From NCBI RefSeq assembly GCF_001988955.1, contig NZ_CP014263.1, forward strand, positions 3,752,001 through 3,816,000: a DNA stretch of 64,000 nt, read 5' to 3'. The position numbers were made by a program, and so were the translations under genes. This document shows positions 1 to 8,406 of the stretch, piece by piece. Source of the stretch: Spirosoma montaniterrae. Lineage in GTDB: Bacteria > Bacteroidota > Bacteroidia > Cytophagales > Spirosomataceae. The notes beneath the pieces are model-generated. The model made no database searches and was not told the origin of the DNA. It was given only the letters and a program-made list of their open reading frames with translations. Within the stretch, counting starts at the first letter, position 1. Each line of letters opens with the position of its first letter.

Positions 1-1
1 G

Positions 2-1981
2 ACGAAATGGCTCACGCTGGGGGCCAATACGTCGGGGTCGTTTACGAATTTCTTCAAAGACGCGCCCGACATGAACTCCATCGTGGGGACCAACCCGCTG
101 GTGCTGCCCCGCGATGCCAACGGCAACTTCGTCATCAACCCTATCGGCGACTTTAATGTGAATCCGTTTTTGTCGGCTGAGAATGACCGCTACGAAGTGC
201 AGACCCGGTTGGTAGGCAATTTTTACGGTATTGTGAAGATTCCAGCCCTGCCGGGTTTCAGCTACCGCCTGAACTTCGGCAACAACCTGAAATTCTTTAA
301 AAACTACACCTCGAGCATCTACGGCGCAGGCCAAACGGGGTCGGCGGCCAAAAACGATGCCACGCAGTATGAGCAAACGCTCGACAATATTTTCAACTAC
401 ACCCGCAGCTTTGGTAAACACAACATCAACGCCACGGCAGTGTATGGCTACAATACGGCGCAGTTTAACCGCACGGTGGCGTCGGGCACGGGTTTTGCTG
501 ACCTGAACCTGTCGTACAACAGCCTGCAACAGGCTGAAGTGCAGAAAATTTCGTCGGAAGCCTGGAAAGAAGCACTGCTGTATCAAATGGGTAGCGTGGC
601 TTACAACTACGGCGGCAAGTATCTCATCAAAGCCACCGTTCGGCGCGACGGTTTCAGCGGCTTCTCGAAGAATAACAAGACGGGTATTTTTCCCTCGCTG
701 GGCGTAGGTTGGGTAATTTCTGAAGAATCGTTCTTCAAGGTGCCGGGCATCGACTACCTCAAAATCAGGGGTAGCTACGGCGAAAACGGCAACAAAGTAG
801 CCCGGTACAGCTCGCTGGCGCGGGTGGGTCCAGGAACTACTTCTACTGCTCAAACTGATATAGATAACACAAAATATGTTTTTGGTGATGGTGGCACAAC
901 GGCTATCAGTCGCTCCATAAATAGCCTGGCGAATGCCGACCTGCGCTGGGAACGTACTCGTGGTATCAATATCGGCCTCGATTTTGCCATTCTGAAAAAC
1001 CGCATCGACGGTAACATTGAGTACTACAACTCAAACACCAACGACTTGCTATGGCAGCAAACCCTGCCCCAAACGTCGGGCTTCGCCAACGTATTTACCA
1101 ACCTGGGGCAGATCAACAACACCGGTATCGAGTTCATGCTGCACGGTCAGCCCGTACAGGCTAAAAACTTCACCTGGGACGTCACGGTCAACTTCACCCG
1201 CAACCGCAACAAAGTGGTCACGATTCTGGGCGAAGACAAAAACAGCGATGGCATAGAAGACGACCTGGTGGCAAGTGGTTTGTTTATCGGGCGGCCCATT
1301 GGCACCATCTTTGACTACCGGACGCAGGGCATTTACCAATTAGCCGACGAAAAATTAGCTGGTTTCCAGGCAGGTACGTATAGAATCGAGGACGTAAACA
1401 AGGACGGTAAAATTACGCCCGCCGACGACCGGCAAATTCTGGGCAACACCGAACCGGCCTATCAGTTCGGGATTCAGAATACGGTATCCTACCGGCAATT
1501 TACGCTGCGGGCATTTATCAACTCCATTCAGGGAGGCCGGAACAGCTACCTGAGTGCCAACTTCCCCTATGGCTACAACGGCACGCCCGGCAACGCAACT
1601 AACGCCAACTGGTTCGACTTCACCGACTTCTGGTCGCCCCGCAACCCCGGCGGCATTCACCCCAATCCGTGGGTGCCCACACCCGCTGGCGGGCGTGAGT
1701 ACTTCCAGCGCAATTTTATCCGGTTGCAGGACATCTCGCTCTCATACACGCTGACCGATGCGGTGGCAAAGAAGATCGGCGCGGCCAACTGCAAGCTGTT
1801 TCTGAGCGGCAAAAACCTGCTGACCTTCACGAACTGGAAAGGATGGGACCCTGAAACCAACACCACGCTGTTCCCGGTCGGTGGCCCGGCTGGCGGTATC
1901 CCCACGGCCCTCGGCGTAACCTCAATCAATGCGTTTCCCGTACTGAAATCGTACTCATTAGGTCTGGAACTCACTTTCTAA
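2..1981 (+). CDS. SusC/RagA-family TonB-dependent receptor, 3' part
   Basis: This is the last 659 residues of an outer-membrane beta-barrel that imports oligosaccharides with a SusD partner using TonB energy. The reading frame is open to the window edge, so the start, plug and carboxypeptidase-like domain lie upstream. Visible traits are long alternating aromatic beta-strand segments, the barrel signature around GIFPSLGVGWVISEE, the 'NADLRWERT' and 'NRIDGNIEYYNSNTNDLLW' region typical of SusC, and a C-terminus ending in an aromatic strand (SLGLELTF). The SusD gene follows after a hairpin repeat. The family assignment is firm; the transported glycan cannot be read from the barrel. Confidence 0.95.
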   Translation, partial: TKWLTLGANTSGSFTNFFKDAPDMNSIVGTNPLVLPRDANGNFVINPIGDFNVNPFLSAENDRYEVQTRLVGNFYGIVKIPALPGFSYRLNFGNNLKFFKNYTSSIYGAGQTGSAAKNDATQYEQTLDNIFNYTRSFGKHNINATAVYGYNTAQFNRTVASGTGFADLNLSYNSLQQAEVQKISSEAWKEALLYQMGSVAYNYGGKYLIKATVRRDGFSGFSKNNKTGIFPSLGVGWVISEESFFKVPGIDYLKIRGSYGENGNKVARYSSLARVGPGTTSTAQTDIDNTKYVFGDGGTTAISRSINSLANADLRWERTRGINIGLDFAILKNRIDGNIEYYNSNTNDLLWQQTLPQTSGFANVFTNLGQINNTGIEFMLHGQPVQAKNFTWDVTVNFTRNRNKVVTILGEDKNSDGIEDDLVASGLFIGRPIGTIFDYRTQGIYQLADEKLAGFQAGTYRIEDVNKDGKITPADDRQILGNTEPAYQFGIQNTVSYRQFTLRAFINSIQGGRNSYLSANFPYGYNGTPGNATNANWFDFTDFWSPRNPGGIHPNPWVPTPAGGREYFQRNFIRLQDISLSYTLTDAVAKKIGAANCKLFLSGKNLLTFTNWKGWDPETNTTLFPVGGPAGGIPTALGVTSINAFPVLKSYSLGLELTF

Positions 1982-1987
1982 ACACAA

Positions 1988-2101
1988 CCCCACCCCCGGC
2001 CCCTCCCCATTAGGGAGGGGAGTCGCCCAACAGCAGCTTTGCCTGCAGCACTTCTGGGTGGTTCCGCTCCCCTCCCTAACGGGGAGGGGCCGGGGGTGGG
2101 G
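1988..2101. repeat. Family A palindrome between SusC and SusD genes
   Basis: A 33-bp inverted repeat with one mismatch (1988-2020 with 2069-2101) encloses a 48-base loop. The outer 21 bp are perfect. Each arm also contains its own smaller inverted repeat (CCCCTCCCC...TTAGGGAGGGG). The element begins 7 bases after the SusC stop and ends 12 bases before the SusD start. The arms resemble those at 10354, 24682 and 44062, but the loop is unrelated. It could act as an attenuator or mRNA-stability hairpin between the two genes; that role is inferred. Confidence 0.9.
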
Positions 2102-2113
2102 TCAATCATTCAC

Positions 2114-3820
2114 ATGAAAAAGAACCTGTTTAACATAGCCCTGATCGCGCTTGTCTTGCTTGGTCAGGCAGGCTGTAAGGAAGACGAATTTCTGGAAGAA
2201 GTTCCGCTGGATTTTTACAGCCCGGAAAACTCCTATATCAATGAAGGCAATTTCAACGCGGCCCTCACCGACCTTTATGCCCGCGTCCGGGCCATTCAGA
2301 GTGTCGATGGCGGGGCAAGCTTATACTCCGAAGTATTGGGTACCGACATTGCCTACAACGGTCGGCTCGATCAGGCCCGGCTGGGTAACTATGCCGTCGC
2401 CCTGACGCCACAGGGCGATATTCCCCGGCAACACTGGATTCGGTGGTACAAGATTATCTCGAATGCCAATACCATCATTGCGCGGTTAGGTACGTCGCAA
2501 CTGACTGAAGCGCAGAAGAGAGTTATCGGCGCGGAAGCCCGTTTGTTCCGGGCCTACGCCTACCATAAGCTCGTGCATCTGTACGGGGGCGTACCGCTCA
2601 TTCTCGACGAGGTAAACACGCCCACCACCAATTTCACGCGAGCTACCCGAGAGCAGGTACTCCAGCAAATCATCATCGATGCGACCGATGCGGCCACGAA
2701 CCTGCCCGGCATCGACGCCGTGCGCGACGGTAAACTGAGCAAGCCCGTAGCCAACCACCTGCTGGCCGAAACCTACATTGCCCTCAAAGACTACGATAAG
2801 GCCATCGCAGCCGCCACGGAGGTCATCGAGAAATCGAACCTGCGCCTGATGAATGAACGGTTTGGCAGTCTGCGGACGCAACCCGGCGACGTATTTTACG
2901 ACCTCTTCCGGGTGGGCAACCAAAATAGGAAATCGGGCAATATGGAGTCGATTTGGGTGATTCAGTATGAATTAGACGTGATTGGGGGCGTGCTGACGTC
3001 GGCAGGTAGCCCCATGAACAACCTCGAACGGGTGGTGGCCCCAGCGGTGTTCTCCATATCGGACCCGAGCGGGCGGGCGGCCTTGTTGGACAATGCCTCG
3101 GCTTCGACGCTCAACAGCGGGGGGCGCGGGGTGTCGTTTGTGCGACCATCGGACTATTTCCTGTACGACGTATGGGGCCTTGATCCGAAGAAAGACAACC
3201 GCAGGCTCGACCCGTCTGTGACTGACATTCGCACCTCGCCGTTCAATATTGTGCGCGATTTTATCTACACCAATCCGACTTCCCCCAACTTCGTAGGCAA
3301 AAGCCTGATCGACTTCCCGGCCCCCAACTGGGTGTCGGCCAACTGGCGTTGGTATCCGTATCCGTCGAAGATAACCACGCCCGGCCAACACCCGGTGGGA
3401 GTTATGCAGGACCCCGCCAAGCTGACGCTGAAAACCACCGCTGGCCCAACCTTCCGCGATATGTACCAGATTCGATTACCTGAAACGATACTGCTGCGGG
3501 CCGAAGCACATCTGCTCAAAGGCAATACCACCCAGGCCGCTGCTGATATTAACTTGGTGCGAAATCGGGCCAAAGCCAAGCCTGTAACCCCTGCCGAGGT
3601 AACGCTCGACTACATTCTGGACGAACGCGCCCGCGAACTGATCTTCGAAGAAGACCGCCGGGTAACGCTCTCACGCATGGGTAAGCTGGTAGAACGGGTG
3701 CGGAAATATAACCCGCTCAACCGGCCTAACATTCAGGACTTCCACGCGCTGTTCCCGATTCCGTTTTCGGAAATCGAAGCCAATAAAGACGGCAAATTAG
3801 AGCAGAATCCGGGGTATTAA
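2114..3820 (+). CDS. SusD/RagB-family glycan-binding lipoprotein
   Basis: This is the surface lipoprotein that lids the preceding SusC channel and captures glycan. The start at 2114 is chosen because it opens a signal peptide ending in the lipobox LGQAGC, so Cys is about residue 20; an in-frame start at 2039 would put the upstream repeat into the protein. At 568 residues the length is normal. TPR-like helices (AEARLFRAYAYHKLVHLYGGVPLI) and the C-terminal 'ILDERARELIFEEDRR' segment are classic SusD features. It follows the SusC gene in the same direction and is followed by a strong terminator-like hairpin. Confidence 0.95.
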   Translation: MKKNLFNIALIALVLLGQAGCKEDEFLEEVPLDFYSPENSYINEGNFNAALTDLYARVRAIQSVDGGASLYSEVLGTDIAYNGRLDQARLGNYAVALTPQGDIPRQHWIRWYKIISNANTIIARLGTSQLTEAQKRVIGAEARLFRAYAYHKLVHLYGGVPLILDEVNTPTTNFTRATREQVLQQIIIDATDAATNLPGIDAVRDGKLSKPVANHLLAETYIALKDYDKAIAAATEVIEKSNLRLMNERFGSLRTQPGDVFYDLFRVGNQNRKSGNMESIWVIQYELDVIGGVLTSAGSPMNNLERVVAPAVFSISDPSGRAALLDNASASTLNSGGRGVSFVRPSDYFLYDVWGLDPKKDNRRLDPSVTDIRTSPFNIVRDFIYTNPTSPNFVGKSLIDFPAPNWVSANWRWYPYPSKITTPGQHPVGVMQDPAKLTLKTTAGPTFRDMYQIRLPETILLRAEAHLLKGNTTQAAADINLVRNRAKAKPVTPAEVTLDYILDERARELIFEEDRRVTLSRMGKLVERVRKYNPLNRPNIQDFHALFPIPFSEIEANKDGKLEQNPGY

Positions 3821-3840
3821 TTGATCATAGGTTAGTGTTG

Positions 3841-3876
3841 ATGGGGCGGCCTGGCTTTGCTGCCGCCCCATTTTTT
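3841..3876 (+). terminator. Intrinsic terminator or attenuator after SusD gene
   Basis: A perfect 10-bp GC-rich stem (3841-3850 with 3862-3871) with an 11-base loop is followed by a run of T. It starts 20 bases after the SusD stop and lies just before the first hydrolase gene. It may lower transcription of the enzyme genes relative to SusC/SusD rather than end the operon completely. Confidence 0.8.
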
Positions 3877-3897
3877 AAAACATGTCCGTTTCTTCGC

Positions 3898-5316
3898 ATG
3901 AAAACGCTCCTTTTGCTTACGACAATCAGCATTGTAGCCCCCGTGCAGGCCCAACCGGTCACGCCCAACTGGAACGAGGTCGGGCAACTGAAAACCCGCG
4001 ACGCGAAAGCCATCCGGGCCAGTACGTGGAGCATCGGGGGTGAAACCCTCGACCGCGACTACACCGACTACCAGTCGTATAAGACGTATCTGGGGCCACT
4101 GGGTGCCAAGCGAATCCGGCTACAGGGCGGCTGGAGCAAGTGCGAGAAGGTCAAAGGTCAGTACGATTTTGCCTGGCTCGATGCCGTTATTCCCGATGCC
4201 GCCAGTCGGGGCGTGGCTCCCTGGGTTGAGTTGTCGTATGGCAACCCGATTTACGAGGGCGGTGGCGAGGCCAGGCTGATGGGCCGGATTCCTACTTCGC
4301 CCGAAGCGTTGGCAGCCTGGGACAACTGGGTCCGGGCGATGGTCACGCGCTACAAAAATCAGGTGCCGGAGTGGGAAATCTGGAACGAACCCGATGGTAA
4401 TCCGCTCAACACGGGCGCGGAAATGGGGGTGTTCTACATTCGCACGGCCCGCGTCATTAAATCGGTTCAGCCGGAGGCCCGGCTCATTGCCCTGGGCATG
4501 GCGGGAGTCCCGAAGATCTCTTTCCTGACCGAGTTTTTCGACGTACTTAAACGCGAAAACGCCCTCGATCTGGTCGATATTCTGACGTATCACGGCTACA
4601 GCCCCAACCCCGATGAGTCGTATCCGAAGATCGAACAAATGCGGCAGTTAGTTTGGTCACACAACCCGAAGATTGTGTTCATGCAGGGCGAAAACGGGGC
4701 ACCTTCACTACCAAAAGGCAAAACTGTTGGGGCCATGACCAATCTGGACTGGTCGGAGCTGACGCAGGCCAAGTGGGATTTGCGCCGGATGCTGGGCGAC
4801 CACGGGCGGGGCATCGCCACCAACCTGTTCACCATCAGCGATATTCATTATGCTGCCGGGGATCACATGGTAGGGATTAACTCGAAAGGATTGCTCGAAA
4901 CCAACCCCGACAAGACCATCAAACGGCCCAAGTTAGCCTATAAAGCCGCGCAACACGTGTTCTCGCTCTTCGACGATCAACTCGAAACGCTGTTGACTGT
5001 AAAACCCACCACCGATCAGCCGACGGTCTACGCCTTTGCGTACCGCCATAAAGCTAATCGGGGTAGTTTGGTTACGCTCTGGAGTGGCGAGACCCGCCCC
5101 GCCGAAACCTACGAACCGAAGCCCACCACGCTGACCGTTGAGGGGCAATTTACGCAACCTGTTTTTGTGGATTTGCTAACGGGCAAGGTGTACGCCCTGC
5201 CCAACGCCAACTGGTCAAAAACCACCCGAAACGGCGGCACTACGCATACGTTCACCAACGTACCTGTTCCCGATTACCCTATTCTGATTGCCGACAAAAC
5301 CTCCCTCAACTTATGA
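3898..5316 (+). CDS. Secreted clan GH-A glycoside hydrolase (GH39-like), copy 1
   Basis: Probable periplasmic retaining glycosidase. The ATG at 3898 gives a signal peptide (MKTLLLLTTISIVAPVQA); an upstream GTG at 3835 would run through the terminator and is rejected. The protein has 472 residues. A TIM-barrel pattern is visible: EIWNEPDG supplies the likely acid/base Glu164 and FMQGENG the likely nucleophile Glu265, followed by a C-terminal beta-sandwich-like segment ending in VPDYPILIADK. The stop overlaps the next start by 4 bases (ATGA), showing translational coupling. It is clearly paralogous to the gene at 6773. The exact GH family is uncertain (GH39, GH5-like or an unclassified relative), and the substrate is unknown. 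Confidence 0.75.
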   Translation: MKTLLLLTTISIVAPVQAQPVTPNWNEVGQLKTRDAKAIRASTWSIGGETLDRDYTDYQSYKTYLGPLGAKRIRLQGGWSKCEKVKGQYDFAWLDAVIPDAASRGVAPWVELSYGNPIYEGGGEARLMGRIPTSPEALAAWDNWVRAMVTRYKNQVPEWEIWNEPDGNPLNTGAEMGVFYIRTARVIKSVQPEARLIALGMAGVPKISFLTEFFDVLKRENALDLVDILTYHGYSPNPDESYPKIEQMRQLVWSHNPKIVFMQGENGAPSLPKGKTVGAMTNLDWSELTQAKWDLRRMLGDHGRGIATNLFTISDIHYAAGDHMVGINSKGLLETNPDKTIKRPKLAYKAAQHVFSLFDDQLETLLTVKPTTDQPTVYAFAYRHKANRGSLVTLWSGETRPAETYEPKPTTLTVEGQFTQPVFVDLLTGKVYALPNANWSKTTRNGGTTHTFTNVPVPDYPILIADKTSLNL

Positions 5317-6773
5317 TTACGAAATCAGCTTTTTTCGCCGTTGCCCTCGCGCTAACTGGTTTACTGTCCGGTTGCACCAAAGAAACAGGCAGCGCGTCCG
5401 TTGCGCCAGTGGATACAGTGCCGGCGAAAGCCACTGCCGCTGCTACAGCCGGTCAACTTTTCTATGTGTCGGGCGCAACGGGCAACGACAGCCGCACGGC
5501 CACCCAGGCCCAAAACCCGGCTACGCCCTGGAAAACCATTCAGAAGGGCGTGAGCAGCCTGCCCGGAGGGGCCACCCTCGTGATTTCGGGCGGCATCTAC
5601 ACCGAAAAAGTGGTCGTGCCTGCCTCAGCCAACGGCACAGCCCAGGCCCCCACGGTGATCCGCAGCAAACAAGGCGAAACGGCCACCCTCGACGGGCAGA
5701 ACACGGGCAGTCAGTGGGAAGGCTTGTGGCAACTCAAAAACAATCAGTACATTACGCTGAAAGGGCTGAAAGCGCAAAACGGATTCTGGTACGGCTTTTC
5801 GGGCGAAAGCTCAGGCAACATCCTCATCGACAGTTGCAGTACGGTCAACACCCGCGCGTCGGGGATTTACGTCAAGACCACTTCGAACCTGACCATCCGG
5901 CGCAACAACGTCCGCAAGGCTTGTCAGGAGCCGGGGCGCGATGCGAGCGGCAACGGAGCACAAGAATGCATTACGGTGGCTGCGGTGCAAAATTTTACCA
6001 TTGTGGGCAATGAAGTCTGGGACAACCCGGTAGTGGGTGAAGGCGGTGAGGGTATCGACGCAAAGGCAGGCTCGACCAACGGCGAAATCACCCAGAACTA
6101 CGTGCACGACCTGGTCGAGTTGGGTATCTACGTAGACGCCGGTAGCCGCGAAAGCCATACCATTCGGGTTCATGCCAACCGGATCATCAACTGTGCGGGC
6201 GGGCTGTTTGTGGCCGGTGAACTCGGCGGTACGGCCCTCGACATCTACTTCTACAACAACCTGGTGGTCAACGGGACGAGTTCGGGCTTTCAGTTTCAAT
6301 CGACGGGCAACGGACGGTTTGTGAACATCTACGTCGTGAACAATACGTTCTACAACAACGGGCAAAAAGGCTTCGCGGGCGACGTGTCGAACTTCAGCAA
6401 GAACACGACGAACAGCAACCTCGTGATTCGGAACAATATCTTCTATAACAAAACCGCCAACTACCGCTACTCGATCTGGCACGACCTGGCGGCTCCACAC
6501 GTCATTAGCAACAACTTGTTTTTCGATTTCAAACCGAGCAACAACGGGACCAACAGCTTCACGTCCAGCAACCTGACCGGTGCCGACTTACTGATTGACC
6601 CACTGTTTGCGAACGCGACATCGGGCGATTTTACACTGAAACCGACCTCCCCAGCCATCAACAAAGGGGCCGTGATTCTCTTGTCAGGTACGCCCCTGTT
6701 CACAACCGACCTGATTGGAAAACCCCGCGGGGCCAACGGCACCCGATGGGATATGGGTGCCTACGAAAACTAA
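5313..6773 (+). CDS. Right-handed parallel beta-helix lipoprotein, possible polysaccharide lyase
   Basis: A 486-residue exported protein with signal peptide and lipobox LLSGC (Cys about residue 21). It opens with a DUF1565-like segment (YVSGATGNDSRTATQAQNP, then 'PWKTIQKGV'), followed by many PbH1-type strand repeats (NILIDSC, NLTIRRNNV, NFTIVGNEVWDN, GEITQNYVHD), and closes with the 'DLIGKPRGANGTRWDMGAYE' tail usual for secreted beta-helix proteins. Such folds include PL6/PL9-like lyases and epimerases, but no catalytic set can be assigned by eye. It is translationally coupled to the hydrolases on both sides, which implies action on the same glycan. Confidence 0.85.
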   Translation: MITKSAFFAVALALTGLLSGCTKETGSASVAPVDTVPAKATAAATAGQLFYVSGATGNDSRTATQAQNPATPWKTIQKGVSSLPGGATLVISGGIYTEKVVVPASANGTAQAPTVIRSKQGETATLDGQNTGSQWEGLWQLKNNQYITLKGLKAQNGFWYGFSGESSGNILIDSCSTVNTRASGIYVKTTSNLTIRRNNVRKACQEPGRDASGNGAQECITVAAVQNFTIVGNEVWDNPVVGEGGEGIDAKAGSTNGEITQNYVHDLVELGIYVDAGSRESHTIRVHANRIINCAGGLFVAGELGGTALDIYFYNNLVVNGTSSGFQFQSTGNGRFVNIYVVNNTFYNNGQKGFAGDVSNFSKNTTNSNLVIRNNIFYNKTANYRYSIWHDLAAPHVISNNLFFDFKPSNNGTNSFTSSNLTGADLLIDPLFANATSGDFTLKPTSPAINKGAVILLSGTPLFTTDLIGKPRGANGTRWDMGAYEN

Positions 6774-8296
6774 TGCACACAAACCGCTTCTATATCGCCC
6801 TGCTTTCAGGTATGTTGCTGACCGCCCCGGTTAGTGTTGCGCAGCGTATCGACACCACCGCCGACCAGCGGTCCGGCGTACTGGTGAAAACCACATTTTC
6901 GCCGGGCTGGAAGCGGCTGGGTACGTTGAAACCGCGCCCGGCCACAGCAATCAAATCGTCCAACTGGATCATTGGCTGCGAAACCCTCGACCGTGATCTG
7001 ACCGATTACGAGCAGTACAAAACCTACCTCGTGCCGCTCGGCATCAGGCGGTTGCGGATGCAGGCGGGTTGGGCCAAAACCGAAAAAGTGAAAGGGGTGT
7101 ATGATTGGGCGTGGTTAGACAAGATTATCGACGATGCGGCTGCCCGTGGCCTGGAACCCTGGCTCGAAACGGGTTACGGAAACCCAATCTACGAAGGTGG
7201 CGGTGGCATCAATCTGAGTGCGGGTATTCCCACGTCACCCGAAGCACTCCGGGCCTGGGACAAGTGGGTGGCGGCTTTGGTGGATCGCTATAAAACCAAA
7301 GTCCGGGAGTGGGAAGTGTGGAACGAACCCAATTTCGGCGACAACGAATTCAATACGCCTGAATTGGTAGCGGATCTGAACATTCGAACAGCAGAAATCA
7401 TCAAACGGATTCAGCCAACGGCCAAAATTTCGGGTCTGGCGATGGGCCATATTGATCTGAAATACGCCGATACGTTCTTCAAAACGATTCATCAGCAGGG
7501 CAAGATGAATCTGTTTGACAACATGACCTACCACGATTATGTCTATAATCCCGACTCGAACTATGACAGGGTGGCCGATCTAAGGCGGGTTCTGGACAAA
7601 TACGCCCCCAACGTAAAACTCCGTCAGGGCGAAAACGGCAGTCCATCGCTTGGCGGGCCAAACCGGGGTGCCATTGGCGATTACGACTGGAGCGAACTCT
7701 CGCAGGCCAAGTGGAATATCCGCCGGATGCTGGGCGATTTGGGCCACGACATCGAGAGTAGCATTCTGGGCATCATCGAGATGAATTACGGGAAAACGAG
7801 CGGCCCCATCACCCGCATGAACGTCAAAGGCATTATCCAGTCGGATTCTCTGAAACGGGCCGTTCGCCCCAAAATGGCCTATTACGCCATGCAAAACGTA
7901 GCGTCGGTTTTTGATAATGAGTTGGTTAGGATCAAGAATTTGCACGACACGCACAACATCAATGCGACGGTTAGTGCTGACGAAATCAAGTACAACAAAG
8001 GCACCGACCGGAGTTTGTCGGTGTACGGCTACGCGCACAAAACCACCCAAAAGCAGGTATTTACGATCTGGATGGACGAGGCCATTCCGACCAATACCAA
8101 CCAACCGAAAAACATCAATTTCACCCTGCTGAACGCCCGTTTCGACCAACCGGTTTATGTGGACCTACTGACCGGGGCCGTGTATGAAATTCCTGACGAT
8201 CAGATCCTAAAAAAAGGCCGTAACCTGACGTTTAAGAATTTGCCTGTGTATGATTCGCCCGTACTGATTGCCGATAAATCGCTATTGACATTTTGA
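6773..8296 (+). CDS. Secreted clan GH-A glycoside hydrolase (GH39-like), copy 2
   Basis: A 507-residue paralogue of the protein at 3898. The start at 6773 overlaps the preceding stop (TAATG) and gives a signal peptide ending near SVAQ. The shared blocks are ETLDRDLTDYEQYKTYL, GYGNPIYEGGG, EVWNEPNF (likely acid/base Glu185) and RQGENGSPSLGG (likely nucleophile Glu287). It differs in a longer N-terminus and an inserted segment near residues 395-425. Retention of both catalytic Glu residues suggests both copies are active, perhaps on different linkages of one polymer. The family number is uncertain. Confidence 0.75.
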   Translation: MHTNRFYIALLSGMLLTAPVSVAQRIDTTADQRSGVLVKTTFSPGWKRLGTLKPRPATAIKSSNWIIGCETLDRDLTDYEQYKTYLVPLGIRRLRMQAGWAKTEKVKGVYDWAWLDKIIDDAAARGLEPWLETGYGNPIYEGGGGINLSAGIPTSPEALRAWDKWVAALVDRYKTKVREWEVWNEPNFGDNEFNTPELVADLNIRTAEIIKRIQPTAKISGLAMGHIDLKYADTFFKTIHQQGKMNLFDNMTYHDYVYNPDSNYDRVADLRRVLDKYAPNVKLRQGENGSPSLGGPNRGAIGDYDWSELSQAKWNIRRMLGDLGHDIESSILGIIEMNYGKTSGPITRMNVKGIIQSDSLKRAVRPKMAYYAMQNVASVFDNELVRIKNLHDTHNINATVSADEIKYNKGTDRSLSVYGYAHKTTQKQVFTIWMDEAIPTNTNQPKNINFTLLNARFDQPVYVDLLTGAVYEIPDDQILKKGRNLTFKNLPVYDSPVLIADKSLLTF

Positions 8297-8330
8297 GTTA
8301 TGGCTTACTCAGGAAATTGCTGACGCACGC

Positions 8331-8358
8331 GTAGAGACGCAAAATCTTGCGTCTCTAC
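8331..8358. repeat. Family C hairpin, GTAGAGACGC type
   Basis: A perfect 12-bp stem (GTAGAGACGCAA with its complement) and a 4-base loop lie 35 bases after the hydrolase stop and 49 bases before the GH105 start. The sequence TTGCTGACGC, which recurs in loops of other elements, lies just upstream at 8317-8326. No T run follows, so simple terminator activity is doubtful. Confidence 0.85.
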
Positions 8359-8406
8359 AGACCCGGATGGCACGCCGATGCTGTTTTAAAACAATTTTTA
8401 AAGTCC

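Noticed and set aside
1988..2101. Family A hairpin as a simple rho-independent terminator
   Set aside because: The stem is long and GC-rich but there is no T run after either arm, and it recurs between genes of the same operon.
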